From Dechloromonas sp. A34 (GTDB taxonomy: Bacteria; Pseudomonadota; Gammaproteobacteria; Burkholderiales; Rhodocyclaceae): 64,000 bases of DNA. A program made the translations under genes and the position numbers. The stretch is from the NCBI RefSeq assembly GCF_026261605.1, contig NZ_CP102486.1:3286001-3350000 (forward strand). Reading direction: 5' to 3'. The notes under the pieces are model-generated. The model saw only the letters and a list, made by a program, of their open reading frames with translations. It was not told the origin of the DNA and did no database searches. Each line of letters opens with the position of its first letter. Position 1 is the first letter of the stretch. Of the stretch, positions 45,926 through 54,880 are shown piece after piece.

Positions 45926-46798
45926 TTAGAAAGCGCGGTCTTCACCGAAGGTAACCCGGTGCAGCAGACGGTGCTGGTTGCCGTAGTCGGCGGTGGCGTA
46001 GTGCACGGTGGCCCGGTTGTCCCAGATCGCGACGGTGTTGGCTTCCCAGCGCAGGCGGGCCTGAAATTCAGGGCGCAGGAACTGGGCGAAGAGGAAGGTC
46101 AGCAGGGCATCGCTCTGCTGGCGGGACAGCCCCTTGATGCGGTCGGTGAAATTCGGATTCACATAGACGATCTTCTTGCCGGTCACCGGATGCGTCTGCA
46201 CCACCGGATGCACCACCGGCAGATTGTCGGCGCGGGCCTTGCGGTAGATTTCCTCGCCGTTCTCCAATTGGGCAAAGTAATTCGGCCAGCCGCTGTGCTC
46301 GAAGCTATGCACGGCTTCGAGTTCTTCCAGATAGAGCTGCAACGCACGCGGCAGCGAATCGTAGACTGCCGTGCCGCTGGACCACAGCGTGTCGCCGCCG
46401 GCCGCCGGAATGATGTGCGAATAAAGGACGGTGCCCGTCGGCGGATTGGCCGAGAAGGTGATGTCGGCATGCCATTGATCGGTGCCGTAGCGATGGCCCA
46501 CCGGCTTGGTCTCGATCAGTTCGATGGACTGCACGCTGTCGTGCCGCGGGAAGAAGGCCTTGGTCTTGTCCGGATCGCCGAAGACACGCGCCACGTCGAT
46601 CTGCTGTTCCGGCGTCAATTGCTGCCGGCGGAAGAACAGCACCTGGTATTCCCCGAGCGCCTTGCGCAACTCGGCGCGGACCGCCTCGTCCTGGATTTTG
46701 GCGAGGTCGAGGTCGTGAATGAGCGCGCCGATATTCGGCGTGTAAGGCTCGACAATCAAATGCTTGTAGCCTGGAACGGCATTTTCAAGTTTGGACAT
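45926..46798 (-). CDS. tauD: taurine/alpha-ketoglutarate dioxygenase family protein
   Basis: A 290-residue Fe(II)/2-oxoglutarate dioxygenase that releases sulfite from taurine or another alkanesulfonate. The iron triad is H110 and D112 in QWHADITFS and H266 in ATVHYATA, with a binding arginine (R277 or R281) near the C-terminus. It also shows GDTLWSSG and FFRRQQLTPEQQ. It is first in the sulfonate operon. The related AtsK/TfdA types cannot be excluded, but the operon supports sulfonate use. Confidence 0.92.
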   Translation of the reverse strand: MSKLENAVPGYKHLIVEPYTPNIGALIHDLDLAKIQDEAVRAELRKALGEYQVLFFRRQQLTPEQQIDVARVFGDPDKTKAFFPRHDSVQSIELIETKPVGHRYGTDQWHADITFSANPPTGTVLYSHIIPAAGGDTLWSSGTAVYDSLPRALQLYLEELEAVHSFEHSGWPNYFAQLENGEEIYRKARADNLPVVHPVVQTHPVTGKKIVYVNPNFTDRIKGLSRQQSDALLTFLFAQFLRPEFQARLRWEANTVAIWDNRATVHYATADYGNQHRLLHRVTFGEDRAF

Positions 46799-47001
46799 GC
46801 GATATCTCCCGTGGAAAGGTCATGGATGGCCGGCCGATGCCGGTGCCAGGCCAATCTAACGACTGCCGTCAGGGCTGCGAACCATTGATTTTGTCGATCG
46901 ATATGTCCTTCAGGGGAAGAAGCTAATAACCGTGCGAAGCCGCATAAGCTTCTAAGTTTTTAGTCGTTTGGCCGGGACATGGAGGCCACTACGATGCGTC
47001 C
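46799..47001. promoter_or_regulatory. divergent promoter region tauD / CoA-binding protein
   Basis: A 203-base divergent spacer. It holds AGAAGCTAAT near 46917 (also upstream of cysA at 21661) and the 18-bp repeat GCCGCATAAGCTTCTAAG at 46939-46956, which also occurs at 43869. CATAAG at 46943 resembles the (T/C)ATAAG core upstream of cysK and the DUF2325 gene. A sulfur-limitation activator could act here. No factor is proven. Confidence 0.4.
46939..46956. repeat. 18-bp repeat, inverted copy at 43869
   Basis: GCCGCATAAGCTTCTAAG, the exact reverse complement of 43869-43886. It lies 141 bases upstream of tauD and 46 bases upstream of the CoA-binding gene. Confidence 0.6.
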
Positions 47002-47472
47002 ATGAGCGATATCAACACCCTGCGCCGCGTGCTGCGCGAAAGCCGCACCCTGGCCATCGTCGGCCTTTCCGCCGACTGGTTCCGGCCCTCCAACTTCGCC
47101 GCCAAGTACATGCAGGCGCATGGCTACCGGATCATTCCGGTGAACCCCAAGTACGACGAAATCCTCGGTGAGAAGTGCTATCCGAATCTGGCGGCGATTC
47201 CCGAGCCGGTCGATCTGGTCGACGTCTTCCGCAAGCCGGCCGACGCCCCGGCGATCGCCCGCGAAGCGGTCGCCATCGGCGCCAAGGCGCTCTGGCTGCA
47301 GATCGGCGTGATTAGCGACGGCGCCCGGGAGATTGCCGAAGACGCCGGCCTGACCGTGGTCATGGATCGCTGCGTCAAGATCGAATACGCCCGCCTGTTC
47401 GGCGGCCTCAACTGGTTCGGGGTCAATACCCGGCTGATTTCCTCGCGCCGGCCGACCTGGCTGCCCCACTGA
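47002..47472 (+). CDS. CoA-binding domain protein (YccU-like)
   Basis: A 156-residue Rossmann-type CoA-binding protein. Signatures are TLAIVGLSADWFRPSNFAAK, GYRIIPVNPKYDEILGEKCY and VDLVDVFRKPADAP, ending with VVMDRCVKIEYARLFGGLNW. The precise function is unknown. It starts the unit with metY copy 2 (10 bases between), divergent from tauD, suggesting a link to sulfur amino-acid supply. Confidence 0.9.
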   Translation: MSDINTLRRVLRESRTLAIVGLSADWFRPSNFAAKYMQAHGYRIIPVNPKYDEILGEKCYPNLAAIPEPVDLVDVFRKPADAPAIAREAVAIGAKALWLQIGVISDGAREIAEDAGLTVVMDRCVKIEYARLFGGLNWFGVNTRLISSRRPTWLPH

Positions 47473-47481
47473 AAGATTCCC

Positions 47482-48762
47482 ATGGCTGATCACGATTACG
47501 GGTTCGACACCCTCTGCCTGCACGCCGGCCAGATTCCCGATGCCGCCACCGGCAGCCGCGCCGTGCCCATCTACCAGACCACCTCCTACGTCTTCGACAG
47601 CCCCGAGCACGCCGCCAGCCTGTTCAACCTGCAGACCTTCGGCAACGTTTATTCGCGGCTCTCCAACCCGACCGTCGCCGTGCTCGAAGAACGCATCGCC
47701 GCCCTCGAAGACGGCCGCGCCGCGGTCGCCGTCGGCAGCGGCATGGCGGCCCAGATGATTGCCCTGCTCAACATCTGCGAGGCCGGCGACGAGATCGTCG
47801 CGGCACGCACGCTGTATGGCGGCACCCATACCCAGCTCGACGTCAATTTCCGCAAGCTGGGCATCAACACGATCTTCGTCGATTCCGACGACCCGGAAAA
47901 TTTCGCCCGCGCCATCACGCCGAAAACCAAGGTGCTCTATGCCGAGACCCTGGGCAACCCGTCGCTCAACGTGCTCGACATCGAGGCCGTGGCGAGGATC
48001 GCCAACCAGGCCGGCCTGCCGCTGTTCATCGACAACACCTTCGCCAGCCCCTACCTGTGCCGGCCGTTCCAGTGGGGCGCCGCGATCAGCGTGCATTCGG
48101 CGACCAAGTTCATCGGCGGCCACGGTACGACGATGGGCGGCGTCATCGTCGAATCCGGCAAGTTCCCCTGGGACAACGGCAAGTTCGCGACGATGACCGA
48201 TCCCTCGCCGGGCTACCACGGCGTGCGCTTCTTCGAGACTTTCGGCGATTTCGGCTTCACCATGAAATGCCGCATGGAAGGCCTGCGCACCTTCGGCCCG
48301 GCGCTCTCCCCGTTCAATGCCTTCCTGCTGCTGCAAGGCGTCGAAACCCTGCCCCTGCGCATGGAACGCCACTGCTCGAACGCCCTGGCCGTCGCCCGCT
48401 TCCTGCAAGATCATCCCAAGGTGGCCTGGGTCAATTACCCGGGGCTGGAAGGCAACCGCTACTACGATCTGGCGCAGAAATACCTGCCGAAAGGCGCCGG
48501 GGCCGTGCTCAGCTTCGGCATCAGGGGCGGCGCCGCAGCCGGGCAGAAATTCATCGACAGCGTCGAGTTTCTCTCCCACCTGGCCAATATCGGCGACGCC
48601 AAGACCCTGGTCATCCACCCGGCGTCGACCACGCACCGGCAGTTGTCCGAAGAACAGCAGGTCGCCGCTGGCGTGCCGCCCGACCTGATCCGCCTCTCGG
48701 TCGGCCTGGAAACGCTAGCCGACATCCTCTGGGACATCGACCAGGCCCTGAGCAAGACTTGA
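47482..48762 (+). CDS. metY: O-acetylhomoserine sulfhydrylase, copy 2
   Basis: A 426-residue PLP enzyme that makes homocysteine from O-acetylhomoserine and sulfide. The lysine is K209 in SVHSATKFIGGHG. Family segments are FDTLCLHAGQIPD, GNVYSRLSNPTVAVLEERIA and GDAKTLVIHPASTTHRQLSE. It looks closer to canonical MetY than copy 1 at 17364, which differs throughout. It is transcribed with the CoA-binding gene. Confidence 0.93.
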   Translation: MADHDYGFDTLCLHAGQIPDAATGSRAVPIYQTTSYVFDSPEHAASLFNLQTFGNVYSRLSNPTVAVLEERIAALEDGRAAVAVGSGMAAQMIALLNICEAGDEIVAARTLYGGTHTQLDVNFRKLGINTIFVDSDDPENFARAITPKTKVLYAETLGNPSLNVLDIEAVARIANQAGLPLFIDNTFASPYLCRPFQWGAAISVHSATKFIGGHGTTMGGVIVESGKFPWDNGKFATMTDPSPGYHGVRFFETFGDFGFTMKCRMEGLRTFGPALSPFNAFLLLQGVETLPLRMERHCSNALAVARFLQDHPKVAWVNYPGLEGNRYYDLAQKYLPKGAGAVLSFGIRGGAAAGQKFIDSVEFLSHLANIGDAKTLVIHPASTTHRQLSEEQQVAAGVPPDLIRLSVGLETLADILWDIDQALSKT

Positions 48763-48770
48763 ACGCCCGA

Positions 48771-48803
48771 ATATGAATCCAAGCGGCATGCTTGGATTCA
48801 TAT
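48771..48803 (+). terminator. perfect 14-bp hairpin after metY copy 2
   Basis: ATATGAATCCAAGC at 48771-48784 and GCTTGGATTCATAT at 48790-48803 form a perfect stem with a five-base loop, nine bases after the metY stop. No T-run follows, so it may act as a processing or protection hairpin rather than a classic terminator. Confidence 0.55.
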
Positions 48804-48878
48804 AAGAATTAATTGGTTGGCCGCCGCCAGGGCCTGTCGATAATGGGGTCGATATTCATAACAGCCCCCGGAGACAAC

Positions 48879-49723
48879 ATGCCGCTCAGCGACTTGATCA
48901 GAACACTCAATGCACCGCAGGGGCCGTCCCCAACCGCTATGCACGCTCCGGGCTCGATCAGCCCTTCGTCGCGGTCGATGGCCGCGTTTTCCTGCACTAC
49001 GCCAATATCCGGCTCGAATCGAAGTTCCTGCCCATCCTCGAGACGGCAAGCGGCAAGCTGCACGGCCATGCCGCCGCGATCCAGGCCTTCGGCCTGTCCA
49101 ACGGCATCCAGATGACCCCGGAGGCGGTTTTCGTACTGCCTACCGACGACCACGAATTCGTCTATCTCGACCGCCTGGTGCGCACGCTGCATGCCCTGAA
49201 CTATCTGACCCGGCCGACCCGCGGCAACCTGCTGCTCCAGGTGCATGCCCGCCACGTACTGAGCGTGCCGGCCGACCACGGCCTGGCCTTCGAGGAGATT
49301 TTGCGGCCCTGCGGCCTGTTCCCCGAGCAGATCACGCTGGAAATCGATACCAGCCGCATCGACGATACCGCGCATCTGGTGCGCGCCATCGCCAGCTACC
49401 GCTCACGCGGCTACGGCATTGCGGTCGGCAACTTCGGCCACAGCCAGCTCGACTTCGGTCTGCTGCGCGAACTGCAGCCCGATCTGGTCAAACTCGATCC
49501 GCTGCTGCTGGCCTCGACGCGGCCGCTACGGAGGATCATCGATTGCCTGCACCAGTTGCCGAGCAAGGTGATGATCGAAGGCGAGGATTCGCGGACTCTG
49601 AAGAAGTTTGCCACCGCGGCCGAGGTCGACCTCGTCCAGGCCCATTCCCCGCAGCGTCGCCTGCTACATGCAGACCAGCCGGGCGCTGGAGATTCCCTGG
49701 ACAGCATCCGGGATGCCGCCTGA
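48879..49723 (+). CDS. degenerate EAL-domain protein, frameshifted near start
   Basis: The frame from ATG 48879 (MPLSDLIRTLNAPQG, with GGAG upstream) breaks at a GGGG run (48920-48923). Adding one G continues as AVPNRYARSGLDQPF and the body to 49723, for 281 residues. The body resembles an EAL phosphodiesterase fold (VFLHYANIRLESKFLPILE, GLFPEQITLEIDTSR, IAVGNFGHSQLDFGLLRELQ, PDLVKLDPLLL). The EAL triplet itself and the DDFGTG-like metal loop are replaced (AVGNFGHS). It is probably a c-di-GMP-binding or regulatory relative without activity. Confidence 0.75.
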
Positions 49724-50025
49724 GGGAATTTATGAAGAGATAGCCTTAACTCCCTAGCCTCAAAGGGAAAAACCAGGTTACCCACAGAAACTGTGGATAA
49801 CCATGTGAATAAGCTGTCCAAACAGGCCTTAACACCCCGTTACAAAAGACTTTCACTTACTCTGCCAAAACTCTACGCACAATTCTATCTATATGAAAAA
49901 GAACAATTTAATGGATTTTCATTGACATCTTGATCAGTCACAGAATGTCACATTGACGCTATCCGAAAAATGTCGGCTTTGTGCATAAGTCAAGTCTTGA
50001 CAGAGAAATTATTTACTTAGCGGGA
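49724..50025. other. AT-rich spacer with a cluster of DnaA-box matches
   Basis: No gene is supported in these 302 bases. They hold three matches to TTATNCACA (all on the minus strand): TGTGGATAA at 49792-49800, TGTGAATAA at 49804-49812 and TGTGCATAA at 49980-49988. A one-mismatch copy TTACCCACA lies at 49778-49786. The stem GGTTACCCACAG/CTGTGGATAACC (49776-49802, loop AAA, one mismatch) forms a hairpin that could also terminate the upstream gene. Confidence 0.5.
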
Positions 50026-50835
50026 CTACTGGGATTGAACCAGAATGTAGCCGCGATTCTCCACCGCATCCCTGGTCCGCATCCCCTGGATGAGGGTCGC
50101 CAAGGGCATCCAGACCCAAGGGTGATGGCTCGGATTCACATCCAGGATGAGCACCGAATCCGATGCCGCATCATAGGCACCCAGCGGCGAGATATGCCCC
50201 CCGCCGGTTTGTCCAACAGCCCCCCGGTGGTAATTGACGATCACGAAATCCCCTGCACGGTTGAGATTGTCGATCAGATCCTTGCGAATCTCGGCCTCAG
50301 CTTTCTGCTCGTCCGCGATGACCAGGCGGGTGCGAATTTTGTGCGCCTGGAGCAGGTCATCGAGTTGGCGCAACTGATAGCCACCATCACGGAGAACCTT
50401 GCCATTGATCATGGACGGTTCGCCAAAGACTTGTGCCCTTGTTTTCTTACCCGTGGCGATAACGCTTTCCTGGGTGTGCCTGCGAACCGTCAATTCCAGG
50501 TCCTTGGGCAGATAAAGACCATCCGCCGGGATCAAGCGGCTGCGATCGCGGGGCGCCCCCATCCCCTGCGGGTCCAGCGCGTTCAGGACGATCGCCGCCG
50601 AGGTCGGCCCACAAAAGGCAATCGTCACCTGTGCTTCAAACTGGTTGGATAAAGGGGCGAAGTCGCTCCTGCCGGCGGCCCGAGCCAATCGATCCAGGCC
50701 TTCCGGCGAGGCAAAGGGAACGAGGACCGGTATCCGTACCGGCGATGATTCGTCACGAGCCAGCGCCGCGGGGAGCAGCGTACCGGCTAACAGCAGTGCC
50801 GATACGATACGGATTGGCAATAGAGACCAATGCAT
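50026..50835 (-). CDS. phytochelatin-synthase-like cysteine peptidase
   Basis: A 269-residue papain-like enzyme. Bacterial relatives cleave glutathione to gamma-glutamylcysteine, and plant homologues make phytochelatins for metal detoxification. The triad is C75 in FCGPTSAAIVLNAL, H214 in GGGHISPLGAYD and D232 in LILDVNPSHHPWV. The N-terminus (IRIVSALLLAGTLLPAALA) is a signal peptide, so it is periplasmic. ATG 50835 overlaps the hydrolase stop (TGATG); a GTG at 50850 would add five residues. Length matches the short prokaryotic form. Confidence 0.88.
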   Translation of the reverse strand: MHWSLLPIRIVSALLLAGTLLPAALARDESSPVRIPVLVPFASPEGLDRLARAAGRSDFAPLSNQFEAQVTIAFCGPTSAAIVLNALDPQGMGAPRDRSRLIPADGLYLPKDLELTVRRHTQESVIATGKKTRAQVFGEPSMINGKVLRDGGYQLRQLDDLLQAHKIRTRLVIADEQKAEAEIRKDLIDNLNRAGDFVIVNYHRGAVGQTGGGHISPLGAYDAASDSVLILDVNPSHHPWVWMPLATLIQGMRTRDAVENRGYILVQSQ

Positions 50836-51551
50836 CACTGAGCCAGCCACTTGACCAGAGGCTCGAACCAGATCGGTTCCGGCGTGTAGAAAAGGCTGTG
50901 CCCCATGCCCGCGGCGTAACCACTCTGGATGGCGGTTTCCTCAATCGTCAGGCCAGCATTGGCTGCTTGCAGATCCTTGCAACTGCCCATCCAATCATCC
51001 GTCGTGTCGTATTGCGAGAGGATGCGACCCTTCAATTGCCCTTGGGTGTCGGCAATCAGTTTTTCGTAGGTTGCACGAGCATCCGCACCACCGATATTGC
51101 GTGCCGACGGCAATGCACAGCCAGCCAGAATGGCGTAGTGGATGCCGGGGTTGGCTAGTCGGGTTGCGGTCGCAATGGTGATGTAGCCACCTTTCGAGTG
51201 CCCCACAACGGCGATGTTTTTCGGTGGAACACCTGTGGTCAGCAATTGCGTGATCTGACCAGAAATCTTGTCGGCGTAGGCAGGGACGCGACTACCTTTA
51301 GGACGGAACTCGGCAATGACGACGTAGCCCGCTTTGGCAAAAGCATTGGTGAGGCCTGTCGTATCGTAGGTCTTGCGGAATTCCTTGCTGTAACTGTCAG
51401 GGCCGAGTTGTTCAACGGACAGGCCATGTTGGAAGAACAGATACTTCTTATTGACGTCGATGCTGGCAGGCAGGTCGCGCAACACCTCCTGCGCTTGGAC
51501 GGGGGGCATCAGAGTAACCAAAAAGCATAAAACCAGATGAAGCGACTTCAT
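50835..51551 (-). CDS. exported alpha/beta hydrolase paired with the phytochelatin-synthase-like gene
   Basis: A 238-residue serine hydrolase with a signal peptide (MKSLHLVLCFLVTLMPPVQA). Motifs are YLFFQHGLS (oxyanion) and VVGHSKGGYI with nucleophile S119, then QYDTTDDWMGSC and GMGHSLFY for acid and histidine. It is translationally coupled to the downstream phytochelatin-synthase-like gene by a TGATG overlap, so the two periplasmic enzymes likely work together. GC is lower here than in the neighbouring genes. The substrate is unknown. Confidence 0.85.
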   Translation of the reverse strand: MKSLHLVLCFLVTLMPPVQAQEVLRDLPASIDVNKKYLFFQHGLSVEQLGPDSYSKEFRKTYDTTGLTNAFAKAGYVVIAEFRPKGSRVPAYADKISGQITQLLTTGVPPKNIAVVGHSKGGYITIATATRLANPGIHYAILAGCALPSARNIGGADARATYEKLIADTQGQLKGRILSQYDTTDDWMGSCKDLQAANAGLTIEETAIQSGYAAGMGHSLFYTPEPIWFEPLVKWLAQ

Positions 51552-51573
51552 TCATATCCTTCCACAAATAGCT

Positions 51574-51600
51574 AAAAAAACGGCCACCCGAAGGTGGCAG
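51574..51600 (-). terminator. Rho-independent terminator of sbp-cysTW
   Basis: On the minus strand, GCCACC and GGTGGC pair around the stable loop TTCG, followed by seven T (complement of A at 51574-51580). It lies about 100 bases after the cysW stop. Confidence 0.8.
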
Positions 51601-51700
51601 TTTACGAGGAAGCAACCGTTAAGGAAGCAATTTATGGAATGTCCGCCTTGGGCAGGAAGTCGACCGGCTGTGGAAGTCTCAAAACGAGCAGGAGGACCAC

Positions 51701-52594
51701 TCACCCGTCGGCGGTTTCGCTGGCCGCCTGGGCGGCCCGCCATTCGATGAAACTCTTGATGACCAGCGTCAGCAGCGCGAGGATCGCCAGCAGCGAGGCG
51801 ACGGCGAAGGCGGCGGCGAACTTGTACTCGCTGTAGACGATCTCGACATGCAGCGGCATGGTGTTGGTTTCGCCGCGGATGTGGCCGGAAACCACCGAGA
51901 CGGCGCCGAACTCGCCCATCGCCCGGGCATTACAGAGGATCACTCCGTAGAGCAGGCCCCATTTGACATTGGGGATCGTGACATGCCAGAAGGTCTGCCA
52001 GCCGGAGGCCCCGAGCACCGTCGATGCCTCCTCCTCGTCCCTGCCCTGCGCTTCCATCAAGGGGATCAACTCGCGGGCGACGAACGGAAAGGTCACGAAG
52101 ATGGTTGCCAGAACGATGCCGGGCACCGCGAAGACGACCTTCATGTCGTTGTCGATGAACCAGGAACCCAGCCAACCGGTCCGCCCGAAGACAAGCACGA
52201 AGATCAGCCCGGCGACCACCGGCGACACCGAGAATGGCAGGTCGATCAGCGTGATCAGGAAGGACTTGCCGGGGAATTCGAACTTGGCGATCGCCCAGGC
52301 GGCGGCGACGCCGAACACCAAATTGAGCGGCACCGAGATCAGGGCCGCGATCAGGGTCAGGCGGATCGCACTCAGCGCGTCCGGCTCGACCAGTGCGACC
52401 AGATAGGCGTCCCAGCCCTTGCGCAGCGCCTCGTAGAAGACAACGACCAGCGGCATCAGCAGGAACAGGGCGAAGAAGGTCAGCGAGATGCCGATGATGG
52501 TCCATTTGACCCAGGCGCTTTCCCGGGTCGCCGGATTGCTTTCATAGCGCTCGGCATGCGTCGGCCCGAGATGGAGAGAAATTGTCGCCGCCAT
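51701..52594 (-). CDS. cysW: sulfate ABC transporter permease CysW
   Basis: A 297-residue inner-membrane permease with about six hydrophobic segments (for example [20 protein letters not shown]). The BPD loop is [20 protein letters not shown], then [20 protein letters not shown], which is typical of CysW. ATG 52594 ([20 protein letters not shown]) overlaps the cysT stop by a TAATG arrangement. It pairs with CysT; the matching ATPase CysA is encoded at 20483. Confidence 0.94.
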   Translation of the reverse strand: MAATISLHLGPTHAERYESNPATRESAWVKWTIIGISLTFFALFLLMPLVVVFYEALRKGWDAYLVALVEPDALSAIRLTLIAALISVPLNLVFGVAAAWAIAKFEFPGKSFLITLIDLPFSVSPVVAGLIFVLVFGRTGWLGSWFIDNDMKVVFAVPGIVLATIFVTFPFVARELIPLMEAQGRDEEEASTVLGASGWQTFWHVTIPNVKWGLLYGVILCNARAMGEFGAVSVVSGHIRGETNTMPLHVEIVYSEYKFAAAFAVASLLAILALLTLVIKSFIEWRAAQAASETADG

Positions 52595-53421
52595 TATTTT
52601 GCTTTCCCGGTACGTTTGGCCGTCCATGCCTGGAGGCTGTTGATGGTGATGAGCAGGATGAAGGAAACCACCAGCATGACCGCGGCGATCGCCGTGGCGC
52701 CCCGATAGTCGTACTGTTCCAGCTTGGTGATGATCATCAGCGGGGTGATTTCGGAAACCAGCGGAATGTTGCCGGCGATGAAGATGACCGAGCCGTATTC
52801 CCCGACGGCGCGGGCGAAAGACAGCGCGAAGCCGGTGAGCAGCGCCGGGAGGAGCGTTGGAAAGATCACCTGGCGGATCGTCTGCCAGCGATTGGCGCCC
52901 AGGCTGGAAGCCGCCTCCTCGATCTCCACTTCGAGATCCTCGAGGACCGGCTGCACGGTGCGCACGACAAAGGGCAGACCGATGAAGACCAGGGCGAGCA
53001 GGACGCCGAGCGGCGTGAAGGCGACCTTGATGCCGAACTGCTCGACGATACGGCCGATCCAGCCATTGCCGGCCCACAGCGCAGTCAGTGCGATCCCGGC
53101 GACGGCGGTTGGCAATGCAAACGGCAGGTCGACCAGCGAATCGACGACCTTCTTGCCCGGAAAGGTATAGCGCACCAAGCTCCAGGCGAGCAGCAGGCCG
53201 AAGACGGCATTGATCGCCGCCGCCGCCAGCGAAGCGCCGAAAGTCAGCTTGTAGGAAGCGACGACACGCGGCGTCGTGACCACGTACCAGAACTGTTCCA
53301 GCGTCAGTTCGGCGGTCTTGATGAAGACCGCCGCCAGCGGGATCAGGACAATCAGCGATAGCCAGGTCAGCGTATAGCCCAGCGACAGGTTGAAGCCGGG
53401 CAAGGCATGGCGGCGGCTCAT
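52594..53421 (-). CDS. cysT: sulfate ABC transporter permease CysT (CysU)
   Basis: A 275-residue inner-membrane permease. It starts [20 protein letters not shown]. The BPD loop is [20 protein letters not shown], followed by [23 protein letters not shown] 53421 is used because the longer in-frame reading enters sbp. It precedes cysW with overlapping codons and follows sbp after four bases. Confidence 0.94.
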   Translation of the reverse strand: MSRRHALPGFNLSLGYTLTWLSLIVLIPLAAVFIKTAELTLEQFWYVVTTPRVVASYKLTFGASLAAAAINAVFGLLLAWSLVRYTFPGKKVVDSLVDLPFALPTAVAGIALTALWAGNGWIGRIVEQFGIKVAFTPLGVLLALVFIGLPFVVRTVQPVLEDLEVEIEEAASSLGANRWQTIRQVIFPTLLPALLTGFALSFARAVGEYGSVIFIAGNIPLVSEITPLMIITKLEQYDYRGATAIAAVMLVVSFILLITINSLQAWTAKRTGKAK

Positions 53422-53425
53422 CGCA

Positions 53426-54430
53426 TCACTTCGCGTAGATATGGTCGAAGGTGCCACCATCGGCGAAGTGGGTGTTCTGCGCCTTGTCCCAGCCATCGAA
53501 TTCCTTGTCGATGGTGAAAAGCTTGAGGTTGGCGAACTGCTTGGCAAACTTGGCGGCGACCTTCTTGTCGGTCGGACGGTAGTAGTTCTTGCCGGCGATT
53601 TCCTGGCCTTCTGCCGAGTACAGGTAGTTCAGGTACTCGGTCGCCACCTTGCGTGTACCCTTCTTGTCGACGATCTTGTCGACCACGGCCACCGGCGGTT
53701 CGGCCAGGATGGAAACCGACGGCGTGACGATCTCGAACTTGTCCGGGCCGAGTTCCTTGAGCGACAGGTAGGCCTCGTTTTCCCAGGCGATCAGGACGTC
53801 GCCGATGTTGCGTTCGACGAAGGTCGTGGTCGAACCGCGGGCGCCGGAGTCGAGCACTTTGACGTTGCCGTAGAGCTTCTTGACGAAGTCCTTGGCGGTT
53901 TCATCGGAGCCGCCCTTCAGGTTCTTGGCGTAGGCCCAGGCGGCCAGGTAGTTCCAGCGGGCGCCGCCGGAGGTCTTGGGATTCGGGGTGATGACTTCGA
54001 CACCCGGCTTGACCAAGTCGCCCCAGTCCTTGATGCCCTTCGGGTTGCCCTTGCGAACCAGCAGGACGATGGTCGAGGCATAGGGTGAGGCATTCAGCGG
54101 CAGCTTCTTCTGCCAATCCCTGGCGAGCAGCCCCTTGTCGGCGATTGCGTCGATGTCGGCGGCCAGCGCCAGGGTCACGACGTCGGCGTCGAGGCCATCG
54201 ATGACCGCCCGCGCCTGCTTGCCGGAACCGCCATGCGAGGCCTTGAAGGTCACCGTTTCGCCGGTCTTCGCCTTCCAGTGCCTGGCGAAGGCGGCGTTGT
54301 ACTCCTGGTAGAGCTCCCGGGTCGGATCGTAGGAAACATTGAGCAGCGAGACGTCGGCCAGGGCATTGCCGCCGAGGGCGGCCCCCAGGGCGAGAGCGAT
54401 CAGGCTGCGACGGATGGTGTTGATTGGCAT
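53426..54430 (-). CDS. sbp: periplasmic sulfate-binding protein
   Basis: A 334-residue sulfate-binding protein. The signal peptide ([20 protein letters not shown]) is cleaved near GNALA. The mature N-terminus [20 protein letters not shown] and [20 protein letters not shown] are typical of Sbp/CysP. Later [20 protein letters not shown] supports the same family. It is the first gene of sbp-cysT-cysW. Start ATG 54430 replaces a longer in-frame start at 54466. CysP (thiosulfate) cannot be excluded. Confidence 0.93.
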   Translation of the reverse strand: MPINTIRRSLIALALGAALGGNALADVSLLNVSYDPTRELYQEYNAAFARHWKAKTGETVTFKASHGGSGKQARAVIDGLDADVVTLALAADIDAIADKGLLARDWQKKLPLNASPYASTIVLLVRKGNPKGIKDWGDLVKPGVEVITPNPKTSGGARWNYLAAWAYAKNLKGGSDETAKDFVKKLYGNVKVLDSGARGSTTTFVERNIGDVLIAWENEAYLSLKELGPDKFEIVTPSVSILAEPPVAVVDKIVDKKGTRKVATEYLNYLYSAEGQEIAGKNYYRPTDKKVAAKFAKQFANLKLFTIDKEFDGWDKAQNTHFADGGTFDHIYAK

Positions 54431-54880
54431 GGCGGGTATTCCGGAATGGCTAAAGAGGAGATCCAAATTTACGGAAGAACAAAAAAGGATCGAACGACAT
54501 TATTGTTATTTGGATATTCAGGAGGACCCCGTCCACATCAACGAAAAAATGCCCTGCAAATTTGAGACCGCCAATGGCGCCACGCCAACGACGCAAATCG
54601 CGGGAACCTTCGTCCGGTGCCGCACTCCATTCCAACGTCAAGCAGCATGTTGACGGCATCGCTGAGCGACTGCGGGGGCGCGGGGTATCGAGCGCGCAGA
54701 ACTGCCGTTCGCCGACTGCCCTGGCGTGAAAGATTTGCCCTTGGAATGACGGATTCATCAGACTAAGATGGAACTGCCGTTTGGAAAAAAAATGGCCGGA
54801 CGATAAACCCCGGGCGCTTCAGCGATTAGCGGGCGTACACGGGACCGACAGAGAATGCATTAGCCAGCAGCGAGGCGCGG
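54431..54880. other. intergenic region upstream of sbp and of the caspase-CHAT locus
   Basis: These 450 bases separate two divergent units. The sbp side is AT-rich (ATTATTGTTATTTGGATATT at about 54500-54519) and likely holds its promoter. I see no gene. The final 13 bases before 54881 contain GCGAGGCGCGG as the ribosome site of the next gene. Confidence 0.4.

Noticed and set aside
46960..48636. A 558-codon open frame on the minus strand opposite metY copy 2
   Set aside because: It overlaps two well-supported plus-strand genes and reads as Arg/Gly/Val-rich antisense sequence.
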